A stretch of DNA of 8,533 nucleotides from Treponema sp. (GTDB lineage: Bacteria; Spirochaetota; Spirochaetia; Treponematales; Treponemataceae), in the NCBI GenBank assembly GCA_024691265.1, contig JAILNT010000238.1:1-8533 (forward strand), read 5' to 3'. Positions within the stretch are counted from its first letter, which is position 1, and each line of letters starts with the position of its first letter. Made by a program: the position numbers and the translations under genes. Positions 1 to 5,701 of this stretch are shown in pieces. The notes beneath the pieces are model-generated. The model had not been told where the DNA came from. It worked only from the letters and a program-made list of their open reading frames with translations, and did not search any database.

Positions 1-350
1 CCATTATCAAGACCAAAATAAATATCTTCATTAGAAAATGTTATGAATTCATTTGTTTTGCAGTCAAAATATCCATCAAAATTCTTGTTGTAAATACAAA
101 TTACATCATATTTTTTATTGTAATTTACTATACGAGAAGCAATTTCTTTTGTAACTCTTGCAATTCCTGTTCCGGTATCTTTGGTATGTATGTTTGTTAC
201 GTCAATATAAAGTCTGGATTTCCTTTTTTCATCTATAGCAATAGATTTTTTTACCATTTTAGATATTGCACTCATATGCAATAAAGGAGAAGTTCGCATT
301 TTATGTAAAATCGGGTGATAAATATTGCCTAAAATCTGTTTTATAATCAT
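1..350 (-). CDS. GT4-type glycosyltransferase, N-terminal part (runs off the window)
   Basis: The frame is open from an ATG at 350 to the window edge, giving 116 codons with no stop. After about 45 basic, poorly conserved residues comes RLYIDVTNIHTKDTGTGIARV. This matches the N-terminal beta strand and the TGI-x-RV segment typical of one group of family 4 (GT-B fold) glycosyltransferases from O-antigen and capsule clusters. The later YFGLDNG matches the 'GLD' strand that follows in that group. An SD-like AAGAGG (360-365) lies 9 nt before the start, and an in-frame TAA upstream excludes a longer protein. It is the last visible gene of the Wzi-Stealth operon. It would transfer a sugar, of unknown identity, from a nucleotide donor during assembly of the surface glycan. 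The catalytic C-terminal domain is outside the window, so the family call rests on the N-terminus alone. Confidence 0.75.
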   Translation of the reverse strand, partial: MIIKQILGNIYHPILHKMRTSPLLHMSAISKMVKKSIAIDEKRKSRLYIDVTNIHTKDTGTGIARVTKEIASRIVNYNKKYDVICIYNKNFDGYFDCKTNEFITFSNEDIYFGLDN

Positions 351-433
351 TGAGTCAAACCTCTTATTCTTCGTTTAATTTTCAGTAACCTTATATATTT
401 ATCCGCGGTTACAAGACTCGATAGAGACTTCAT
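347..433 (-). CDS. possible 28-aa ORF between the Stealth and glycosyltransferase genes
   Basis: A short frame starts at ATG 433 (MKSLSSLVTADKY...) and ends in a basic tail (KIKRRIRGLTQ). Its TGA overlaps the ATG of the downstream glycosyltransferase in an ATGA arrangement, the classic geometry for translational coupling. Against it, the ATG is preceded directly by nine T residues (434-442 on this strand) with no SD sequence. I recognise no family. It could be a coupling peptide, the relic of a deleted gene, or chance. The 106-bp gap it fills is the only sizeable spacing inside this otherwise compact operon. Confidence 0.25.
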   Translation of the reverse strand: MKSLSSLVTADKYIRLLKIKRRIRGLTQ

Positions 434-456
434 AAAAAAAAAGATAGTAAAAAACT

Positions 457-1461
457 CTACCTTTCAAATTGAGATTTTTCTGGAAGAATAAAATCAAAAG
501 ATTCAACAATCTTATGCATTCTTTCATTAAAGTCAACGCATTCACTGTCATTAAGGACAATCTCTTTATATTTTTTATTTCTTATGGCAGAACATATTTC
601 TTCTATGTTCATATTTAATTCAAAATATTTTCTGTCTTTAGTTGGATTAATCGGATAAAAATTTCCTTTACAAAGTTGCCAATAACGAAATAGCCATTGA
701 TTTACATCATTTTCATTTCTAAAGCGGGAATGTATTGTCGCATTTAAAACATCTGAACAATTTTCCCATACTTCTTCAAGAGTTGATTTTAAATATGGCT
801 GAGGAAGATGATAATTTTGAAAACCTGTAGTTTCATTCCAAAGCAGGCAGACAAGTGTTCTAATATTCATCTTACTATATTTTAAATTAAAATATTTAAA
901 AGGATCTTTTTTTATATACTCTTTTTTTATGAAATTACGATTTATTTCTGTTAAATCGTTCATAACAATACTTCTCATTACTGTACGATTTGGATTTTGA
1001 ATATTTGATATGGCATAATCACAAGGAATTCCATTTTGAAAAAAGAAATCTTTTGTTGTTGCAGCTGTTAAAAAAAAGTCATCGTTAAAATATACAAAAT
1101 GTTCAGAAAGCCCCTTTATCTTGTGCATATACATTTCTATAGGGTGTGAAGAAAATACAGGTAGGCAATCTTCCGGAATATAATCAGAATGTTTTACAAA
1201 ATTTAATTTTGGAGCTGCAAGATTAAGCCAGTCTGGTACTTGTCCGTTTGTAATAAAATGAACCTTTCTAACATAAGGTGCAAATTTTTCAACAGCCCTA
1301 AACCAATATTTTAAAAGACCATAATCACGATAACGTTCTTTAGAAAAATCTATGTCCTTTTGTTTTTCTGCAGGTGCATATTTGTTGAAAAGTTTTATCC
1401 AGTTTGGGTCAGAACCATCAACCCAGGGAATTACAAAGTCTATATCAAATGTTTGACACAT
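457..1461 (-). CDS. Stealth-family capsular polysaccharide phosphotransferase
   Basis: Stealth proteins transfer a sugar-1-phosphate from a nucleotide sugar to a growing glycan, building phosphodiester-linked capsule polymers on the cytoplasmic side. All four conserved regions can be read in these 334 residues. CR1 is DIDFVIPWVDGSDPNW (6-21). CR2 spans about 43-133: RYRDYGLLKYWFRAV, then FITNGQVPDWL, then the acidic FNDDFFL at 125-131. CR3 is at about 213-268, with HLPQPYLKSTLEEVWE and SRFRNENDV. CR4 is at about 300-334, with IVLND and a final LPEKSQFER. The length is normal and no key region is missing. The start is the only Met before CR1, with GGAG (1468-1471) 6 nt upstream. The gene lies 18 nt downstream of the Wzi-family gene and is probably co-transcribed with it. 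The transferred sugar cannot be told from sequence. Confidence 0.92.
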   Translation of the reverse strand: MCQTFDIDFVIPWVDGSDPNWIKLFNKYAPAEKQKDIDFSKERYRDYGLLKYWFRAVEKFAPYVRKVHFITNGQVPDWLNLAAPKLNFVKHSDYIPEDCLPVFSSHPIEMYMHKIKGLSEHFVYFNDDFFLTAATTKDFFFQNGIPCDYAISNIQNPNRTVMRSIVMNDLTEINRNFIKKEYIKKDPFKYFNLKYSKMNIRTLVCLLWNETTGFQNYHLPQPYLKSTLEEVWENCSDVLNATIHSRFRNENDVNQWLFRYWQLCKGNFYPINPTKDRKYFELNMNIEEICSAIRNKKYKEIVLNDSECVDFNERMHKIVESFDFILPEKSQFER

Positions 1462-1479
1462 ATTATACTCCGTCTTTAC

Positions 1480-3177
1480 TTAGAAGTTGTATTTTACTTT
1501 TAATTCTAGATGTATATTCCTTTGCCAACTTGTTCCATCAGTTTTATAAAGTGGATTTAAAATGGCTGTATTATAACATGAAATTTCCGAAAAAAGAGAT
1601 TTAGTTATATAATAATTAATCGAAATACCTTTTGTATTATATGTCTTCCAAGCATTTTCCCAAGTGCTATTAAGTGTTCCATCTGCAGCACTTGCATAAA
1701 TTGCTTTTTGATAAATATAGTTATTATCAGGTTGCCAATGATGAAAGAAAATTAATACACTTCCTTTTTTGTGATAGACTTTATACCCAATGAAAAATCC
1801 TCTTCCACCATACCCAGAACCTGCACCTAGCCATTGACCACGATTTGTGTATCCCTGTGTAATTTGATGGTGAAAACCAAAATTGTATGGCCATTGAAGC
1901 TGAAAATCCTGAGACATTTCAGTACAGTTCCATTCAAATATGATTTCACTTTTGAGATTATATTTTTTGCTTAGAGTAAGAGCCTTTTTAGCACCGATTG
2001 TATAAGCTCTAGCATGATTAGGAATAGAATCGAAGTGTAATCCGTCATCAAATCCTAATTCTCCATAAACTTCAAAGCCTACTGTAGGAAAAATCCAGTC
2101 AGCTGTAAATGATGCTCTCTGGTCTTCTCCTTGAGATGAATCATCACCTATATAATTATCTTCGCTTGGAATTATGTATTTTAATCCTTTCAAAGACCAC
2201 TTAACTAAACAAGTTCTGTGAGCTCCTAATGTTAAGCCTTTTAAGAACGAAGGAGCATAACTTATTGAAAGTCCATGGAACATATTATGGTCATTTGAAT
2301 CATCATCATCAAAGTAATCAGATTCACTAAGATATCCTACCCATAATCTACCCTCTATATAGCCTAAATCCCAACCAGTGAAAGGCATATAGATTTTAGT
2401 TTTTCTAAGTCCAAAATCAAATTTTGGATAAGTTGCTGCATTATTAGAATGAAGAAGAGGATTAAGCCATGCAGGGCCAAGCCATATTGCCTGAGTACCA
2501 AAACCAACTGTAAAATTATGCCAGGTGTAACGGGCTTCACTATCTCCCCAGTCAAAAGTCCAAAATGGTTCATCTCCAAAACGTTGTGGACAATCTACAC
2601 CAACATCATTTCCATAACCCCAAATATAAGCGTATTTATTTGAATAATATTCGCTGTTGTCCATTAAATCAAAATCAAGATTCTGACTAAAACAAATCTG
2701 AGGCTTAAAAGTCAGCTCAAAACCGTAAGCTTCAAGCCTTGCTCCTGCTGTAAGGCTTGTGTTATAACCTTTTCCCTGCCATAATGCACCGTCATTCTGA
2801 CCATAAGGACAAGCAGTATTATAACTGTTATACCAGTCTGGACCGTATATCTTTAACTTTACAGACTCATCAATTCCCTCTGTAAACCAGTTTTTTACAG
2901 AATCTGTATTTTCATAAAGAGTATATTTATTACCGAGATTGTTATTTTTCCAAACGTTTTCATCACTATTTTTAGCTTCGCTAGTTAAAGTCCATTCGCT
3001 GTCGCTTAAAGTCCTGTAATTTAAATAAGGACGCTCTACAAGCCCTTGCAAAGAAAGAAAATCATAATATTCTTCTTCAGTAGATTTTAAGGCTTCCTGT
3101 CCTGTAGCAACAGTTAATGCAAAAACAAATATTGTAAATAAACTTACGCTTCTTCTCATATCCGCATAATTTATCAT
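1480..3177 (-). CDS. Wzi-family outer-membrane capsule assembly protein
   Basis: Wzi-type proteins are outer-membrane beta barrels that bind capsular polysaccharide and hold it at the surface. The 565 residues begin with a Sec signal peptide (MRRSVSLFTIFVFALTVATGQ, 7-27). A beta-rich body follows with family-like segments: WLGPAWLNPLLHSNNA (232-247, the 'GP...SNNA' block) and YTNRGQWLGAGSGYGG (443-458). The protein ends in HLELKVKYNF, with the C-terminal aromatic Phe expected of BAM-assembled barrels. An acidic loop (FDDDDSNDH, 289-297) is probably surface exposed. Two starts are possible: Met1 (3177) and Met7 (3159). Neither has a clear SD. Met7 gives a more classical signal peptide, while Met1 is kept here as the longest reading. 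It is the first gene of the polysaccharide operon and is divergent from hicA. Low identity to enteric Wzi is likely, so I assign the family only and give no gene symbol. Confidence 0.85.
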   Translation of the reverse strand: MINYADMRRSVSLFTIFVFALTVATGQEALKSTEEEYYDFLSLQGLVERPYLNYRTLSDSEWTLTSEAKNSDENVWKNNNLGNKYTLYENTDSVKNWFTEGIDESVKLKIYGPDWYNSYNTACPYGQNDGALWQGKGYNTSLTAGARLEAYGFELTFKPQICFSQNLDFDLMDNSEYYSNKYAYIWGYGNDVGVDCPQRFGDEPFWTFDWGDSEARYTWHNFTVGFGTQAIWLGPAWLNPLLHSNNAATYPKFDFGLRKTKIYMPFTGWDLGYIEGRLWVGYLSESDYFDDDDSNDHNMFHGLSISYAPSFLKGLTLGAHRTCLVKWSLKGLKYIIPSEDNYIGDDSSQGEDQRASFTADWIFPTVGFEVYGELGFDDGLHFDSIPNHARAYTIGAKKALTLSKKYNLKSEIIFEWNCTEMSQDFQLQWPYNFGFHHQITQGYTNRGQWLGAGSGYGGRGFFIGYKVYHKKGSVLIFFHHWQPDNNYIYQKAIYASAADGTLNSTWENAWKTYNTKGISINYYITKSLFSEISCYNTAILNPLYKTDGTSWQRNIHLELKVKYNF

Positions 3178-3337
3178 ACTTACAAAATATATTAAAGAAC
3201 CTGAAATTAATATTATTTCTATTAATCACATCTAAGTCTAATCTTTATATTTTTTTCTGCAAGTTAGATAATTTAACAAGTAAGCTTTTTAAGTAACTAT
3301 TTGGTCGCTTTTGCAATAACTTTCCAAATATAGAAAA

Positions 3338-3366
3338 TTGACAATACAATATAAATGTTGTACATT
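3338..3366 (+). promoter_or_regulatory. putative sigma70-type promoter of hicAB
   Basis: A consensus -35 box TTGACA (3338-3343) is followed, at an ideal 17-nt spacing, by a weaker -10 box TACATT (3361-3366, 4 of 6 matches). Transcription would then start about 7 nt later, at or within a few bases of the hicA ATG at 3373, so the message may be leaderless or nearly so. This fits the lack of an SD before hicA. A TATAAA at 3350-3355 is an alternative -10 box but has no good -35 partner. Confidence 0.5.
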
Positions 3367-3367
3367 T
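3353..3367. promoter_or_regulatory. inverted repeat, candidate HicB operator
   Basis: A perfect 6-bp inverted repeat, AAATGT-TGT-ACATTT, covers the putative -10 box of hicAB. A second, overlapping pair (TACAA 3345-3349, TTGTA 3358-3362) lies in the same place. HicB carries an Xre-type DNA-binding domain, and HicB antitoxins of this type are known to repress their own promoter. Binding here would block RNA polymerase. That HicB binds this site is inference from position and symmetry. Confidence 0.45.
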
Positions 3368-3372
3368 GAACC

Positions 3373-3591
3373 ATGGGAATGACTGCGAAACAAGTGATGA
3401 AGATTCTGAAAAAAAATGGTTGGAAACTCGATCGTATAGAAAGTTCCCATCATATATTCAAAAAAGATGGGTATAAACGTGCAGTACCAGTACCTTATCA
3501 TAAAGGAAAAGATGATGATTTGGGCTTTTTTGCAAAAGAAATTTTGAAAGAAGCAAATATAGATCCTATTACCTTGAAGGAGGTAAAATAA
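3373..3591 (+). CDS. hicA: HicA-family mRNA interferase toxin
   Basis: HicA toxins are small dsRBD-fold ribonucleases that cleave mRNA independently of the ribosome and slow growth when free of HicB. The 72-residue protein has the family pattern. An N-terminal helix (MTAKQVMKILKKNGWKLDR) is followed by the catalytic-histidine strand SSHHIFKKDG (24-33, usually GSHH), a VPVPYHKG strand-turn, and a C-terminal helix FFAKEILKEANI. The length is normal. An in-frame TGA one codon before ATG 3373 excludes a longer form. Met3 (3379) is a possible alternative start. No SD is visible, in contrast to the strong SD of hicB, so antitoxin would be translated more efficiently than toxin. The last base of its stop codon is the first base of the hicB start. 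Confidence 0.88.
   Translation: MGMTAKQVMKILKKNGWKLDRIESSHHIFKKDGYKRAVPVPYHKGKDDDLGFFAKEILKEANIDPITLKEVK
3577..3583 (+). promoter_or_regulatory. strong ribosome binding site of hicB
   Basis: AAGGAGG lies inside the 3' end of hicA, 7 nt before the hicB ATG. It is the best SD sequence in the window and fixes the hicB start at 3591. Its strength relative to the SD-less hicA start would favour an excess of antitoxin. Confidence 0.8.
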
Positions 3592-3989
3592 TGACATATA
3601 ACTGCGATATAACACCAAGAGACGGAAAATTTTTTGTTCAATTTCCTGATATTAAAAATGCAATTACCTTAGGAAATACCAAAGAAGAAGCACTTTTTAT
3701 GGCTACAGATGTATTAAATGGAATTCTTGCTTCTCATATCGATAATGGTTATCCCATTTCAGAACCAAAATATACTGGCGGATATAAAATAGAAGTGTCT
3801 CCAAAGATAGCATTTGCGATTGAACTTCGTAAAGCCCGTGCAAATCGTACTCAAAAAGAAGTTGCAGAAAAAGCTGGAATGAGCTATCAGCAATATCAAC
3901 GTCTGGAAAATCCTTATAAAACAAATCCTACTTTAGAAACTTTATATAAATTGCAAAAGGTGTTTAATAGACCTTTTTTAGTACTTTAA
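3591..3989 (+). CDS. hicB: HicB-family antitoxin with Xre-type HTH domain
   Basis: HicB neutralises HicA by direct binding, and in forms like this one it also represses the operon. The 132 residues divide into two parts. The N-terminal partial RNase H-like fold is at about 1-65: CDITPRDGKFFVQFPDIKNAITLGNTKEEA, with the FPD-x(6)-G-x-T-x-EEA pattern of the family. The C-terminal Xre/Cro helix-turn-helix is at about 73-132: AIELRKARANRTQKEVAEKAG, then SYQQYQRLENP, then TLETLYKLQKVF. The helix-turn-helix is the E. coli type of HicB rather than the ribbon-helix-helix type. The start is fixed by AAGGAGG 7 nt upstream and overlaps the hicA stop by one base. The toxin-first order is usual for hicAB. 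The neighbours are unrelated operons, so this looks like an inserted accessory module. Confidence 0.9.
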   Translation: MTYNCDITPRDGKFFVQFPDIKNAITLGNTKEEALFMATDVLNGILASHIDNGYPISEPKYTGGYKIEVSPKIAFAIELRKARANRTQKEVAEKAGMSYQQYQRLENPYKTNPTLETLYKLQKVFNRPFLVL

Positions 3990-4008
3990 GCTATATAATT
4001 TTATCATA

Positions 4009-4056
4009 TTAATTGCTATTATTCTTCCTTTTTTATGGAAAAATAACAGCAATTAA
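4009..4056 (-). terminator. long stem-loop between convergent hicB and murD
   Basis: Arms 4009-4028 and 4037-4056 pair over 20 positions around an 8-nt loop, with 18 perfect matches. The two remaining positions are A-C and C-A mismatches in the plus-strand RNA but become U-G and G-U wobble pairs in the minus-strand RNA. The hairpin is therefore continuous only in the murD-side transcript. It begins 13 nt after the murD stop. No U-run follows the stem on either strand (the T-run lies in the loop), so a textbook intrinsic terminator is not shown. A 3'-end-forming or RNA-stabilising structure for the murE-ddl-murD message is as likely. It also lies 19 nt after hicB and may serve both directions. 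Confidence 0.55.
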
Positions 4057-4069
4057 GTGAATAATGTCT

Positions 4070-5668
4070 TTATACGAACATTAATTTTACATTTTCTTTG
4101 TATTTATTGCCTCTATCGAATTCATTTTTAAACATACCGAACGAAGTAGCTCCAGGAGAGAAAACAACTATAGTTTCATCATTTGACTTTGGGTTCATAG
4201 CTTTTGCAACAAGATGAGATTTAATTGTAGCAAGAGCTTCTTCCAAAGAAGAATAAGGTCCGTGGTATGGATAAGAATGTTTTTTTAGCAAGTCTGTAAG
4301 CTTATCAGTTCCGCTTCCTGCAAGAAGATAAAGTTCTTCCGGTTGTGTAGTCTGTGAAATTAAAGCTTTAACAAGCGGCTTAAAATCAAGTTTTTTATCT
4401 GTTCCGCCTGCAAGAAGAACAACTTTCTTTTTAAAAGACTGTAATGCTGCTGCAGTGGCTTCGGGAACTGTTGCACAAGAATCATTATAGAAAACGGCTC
4501 TTTTATGAGTTTTAGAATTATTTGTACTCAAAATTTCCCAGCTATGGAAATATTCAAGACGGTGTTCAATACCAGTCCATTCAGACATAATTTCTCTTAT
4601 AGCTTCTGGTGCAACACCCATAAGCTTTAATACAAGAGCTGCATTCAAAGAATTAAGTCTTGCATGAGGTCCTGGAACTTTAAGCTCCTTTAGAACAACT
4701 TCTTCTTTAAGCCCTTTTTCAAGGGTACGCTTGCTTAAAAGTTTCTCTGGTAGGCGAATTATGCCTGTATCTTTTCTGTCAAGCCAGGCACCATAAGTCC
4801 TATCATTTAATGGAAATCTGCTATATCTTAAAACAGTGGCTTTAGTTTCTTTTGCAAAAACATTACCCCAATTTTCAATTCCTGTTGCATTTCCTTCAAA
4901 ATCAACACCTTCTGCAGAAGAATCTGAATCATAATCAAGAATAGTGTAATCATCTTTAGTCTGATTCTCAAAAATAAGTTTTTTATCTTCTACATAGCTA
5001 AGCATATTGCCATACCAGTTCTGATGGTCAGGGACAATTTTTGTTATTACAGCTATATGTGGCTTTAATAATTTTCTGCCCCGTAAATCTGCAAGCTGCC
5101 AGCTTGAAAGCTCAAGAACAACGGGTGTAGTTCCGTCTGTCTGCTCCAAAAAAGTTAAAGGACTTACCGTTATATTTCCACCTAAAAAAGCTTTGAAGCC
5201 GGCTTTATTAAGTCCGTAATGAATAGCACTAACTGTAGTAGATTTACCCTTACTACCTGTTACGGCAATAATAGGAGCTTTGGTAAAATGTAAAAAAATA
5301 CTCAAGTCTGTTTCTATCGCCTTTGCTTTTTCTAGGTATTTATTACCATTGTATTTTATGCCAGGATTTTTTATAACACAGTCTGCATTTTCAAAATCTT
5401 CAATTCTGTGTTGTCCTAATACATAGCTTAAATGGCTTTTATCAAGATTTGAATCTTTAGCAAGGGCTTCAAGGGTAGGGGTAAGCTCTTCTGCAGATTT
5501 CATATCAGTAACAAGTACATAAGCTCCATGCTTTAAAAGAAAGCGAACTACAGCTTCTCCTCCGCCATTAAGACCTAAGCCCATGACCGTTACATGTTTA
5601 TTTTTTATATCTTCCAGGCTTTTAAAATAACAGCCCTCTGGATATACGTGTACATTGTTTTCTGACAT
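4070..5668 (-). CDS. murD: MurD-type UDP-N-acetylmuramoyl-L-alanine--glutamate ligase
   Basis: This cytoplasmic ATP-dependent ligase adds glutamate to UDP-MurNAc-L-Ala. Residues are numbered from the upstream ATG at 5680. Visible are the N-terminal Rossmann strand VTVMGLGLNGGG (30-41), the P-loop GSKGKST (142-148), ELSSWQL (190-196), VPDH (216-219), the expected carbamylated Lys (about K233), GPHARLNSLNAA, HRLE, and SPGATSFGMFKN near the C-terminus. The usual NDSKATN is NDSCATV (399-405), and SFD is SFG. I place the start at 5668 (MSENNVHVY) because GGAG sits 6 nt before it; ATG 5680 adds four residues with a closer, poorer SD. At about 532 residues it is some 90 longer than the E. coli enzyme, mostly from extra sequence around 240-335 and 380-395. 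It lies downstream of ddl. The ligase family is sure; D- versus L-glutamate specificity is not. Confidence 0.9.
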   Translation of the reverse strand: MSENNVHVYPEGCYFKSLEDIKNKHVTVMGLGLNGGGEAVVRFLLKHGAYVLVTDMKSAEELTPTLEALAKDSNLDKSHLSYVLGQHRIEDFENADCVIKNPGIKYNGNKYLEKAKAIETDLSIFLHFTKAPIIAVTGSKGKSTTVSAIHYGLNKAGFKAFLGGNITVSPLTFLEQTDGTTPVVLELSSWQLADLRGRKLLKPHIAVITKIVPDHQNWYGNMLSYVEDKKLIFENQTKDDYTILDYDSDSSAEGVDFEGNATGIENWGNVFAKETKATVLRYSRFPLNDRTYGAWLDRKDTGIIRLPEKLLSKRTLEKGLKEEVVLKELKVPGPHARLNSLNAALVLKLMGVAPEAIREIMSEWTGIEHRLEYFHSWEILSTNNSKTHKRAVFYNDSCATVPEATAAALQSFKKKVVLLAGGTDKKLDFKPLVKALISQTTQPEELYLLAGSGTDKLTDLLKKHSYPYHGPYSSLEEALATIKSHLVAKAMNPKSNDETIVVFSPGATSFGMFKNEFDRGNKYKENVKLMFV

Positions 5669-5701
5669 GATAATCTCCATTCTTTCCTTTGTTTTCTTTC
5701 T

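Larger units (their letters stand above)
3178..3372. other. divergent control region between the Wzi operon and hicAB
   Basis: These 195 bp are very AT-rich and non-coding on both strands. The promoters of two divergent units must lie here unless transcription enters from elsewhere. The hicA-proximal end holds a recognisable promoter and operator candidate, listed separately. On the minus strand I found no sigma70-like pair good enough to call for the Wzi gene, although several TA-rich stretches (for example around 3205-3215) could serve as a -10 box. Confidence 0.6.

Noticed and set aside
385..412. Inverted repeat GTAACC / GGTTAC in the Stealth-GT gap
   Set aside because: The 6-bp arms with a 16-nt AT-rich loop and no U-tract are too weak to call a terminator or operator.
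1404..1604. Plus-strand 66-codon frame across the Stealth/Wzi junction
   Set aside because: It overlaps two well-supported minus-strand genes, has no recognisable domain and no convincing start signal.
3259..3285. Repeated CAAGT(T/A)A words in the divergent intergenic region
   Set aside because: They are short and imperfect and expected by chance in DNA this AT-rich; I could not support an operator or iteron.
3361..3368. TACATTTG, an exact match to the Bacteroidota -7 box TAnnTTTG
   Set aside because: Only one instance was seen, it overlaps a sigma70-like pair, and the clear SD sequences before hicB, ddl, murD, the Stealth gene and the GT gene argue against a Bacteroidota host.
3289..3618. 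109-codon minus-strand frame opposite hicA
   Set aside because: It is antisense to a clear hicA; its Phe/Tyr/Ile-rich composition is what AT-rich antisense reading produces.
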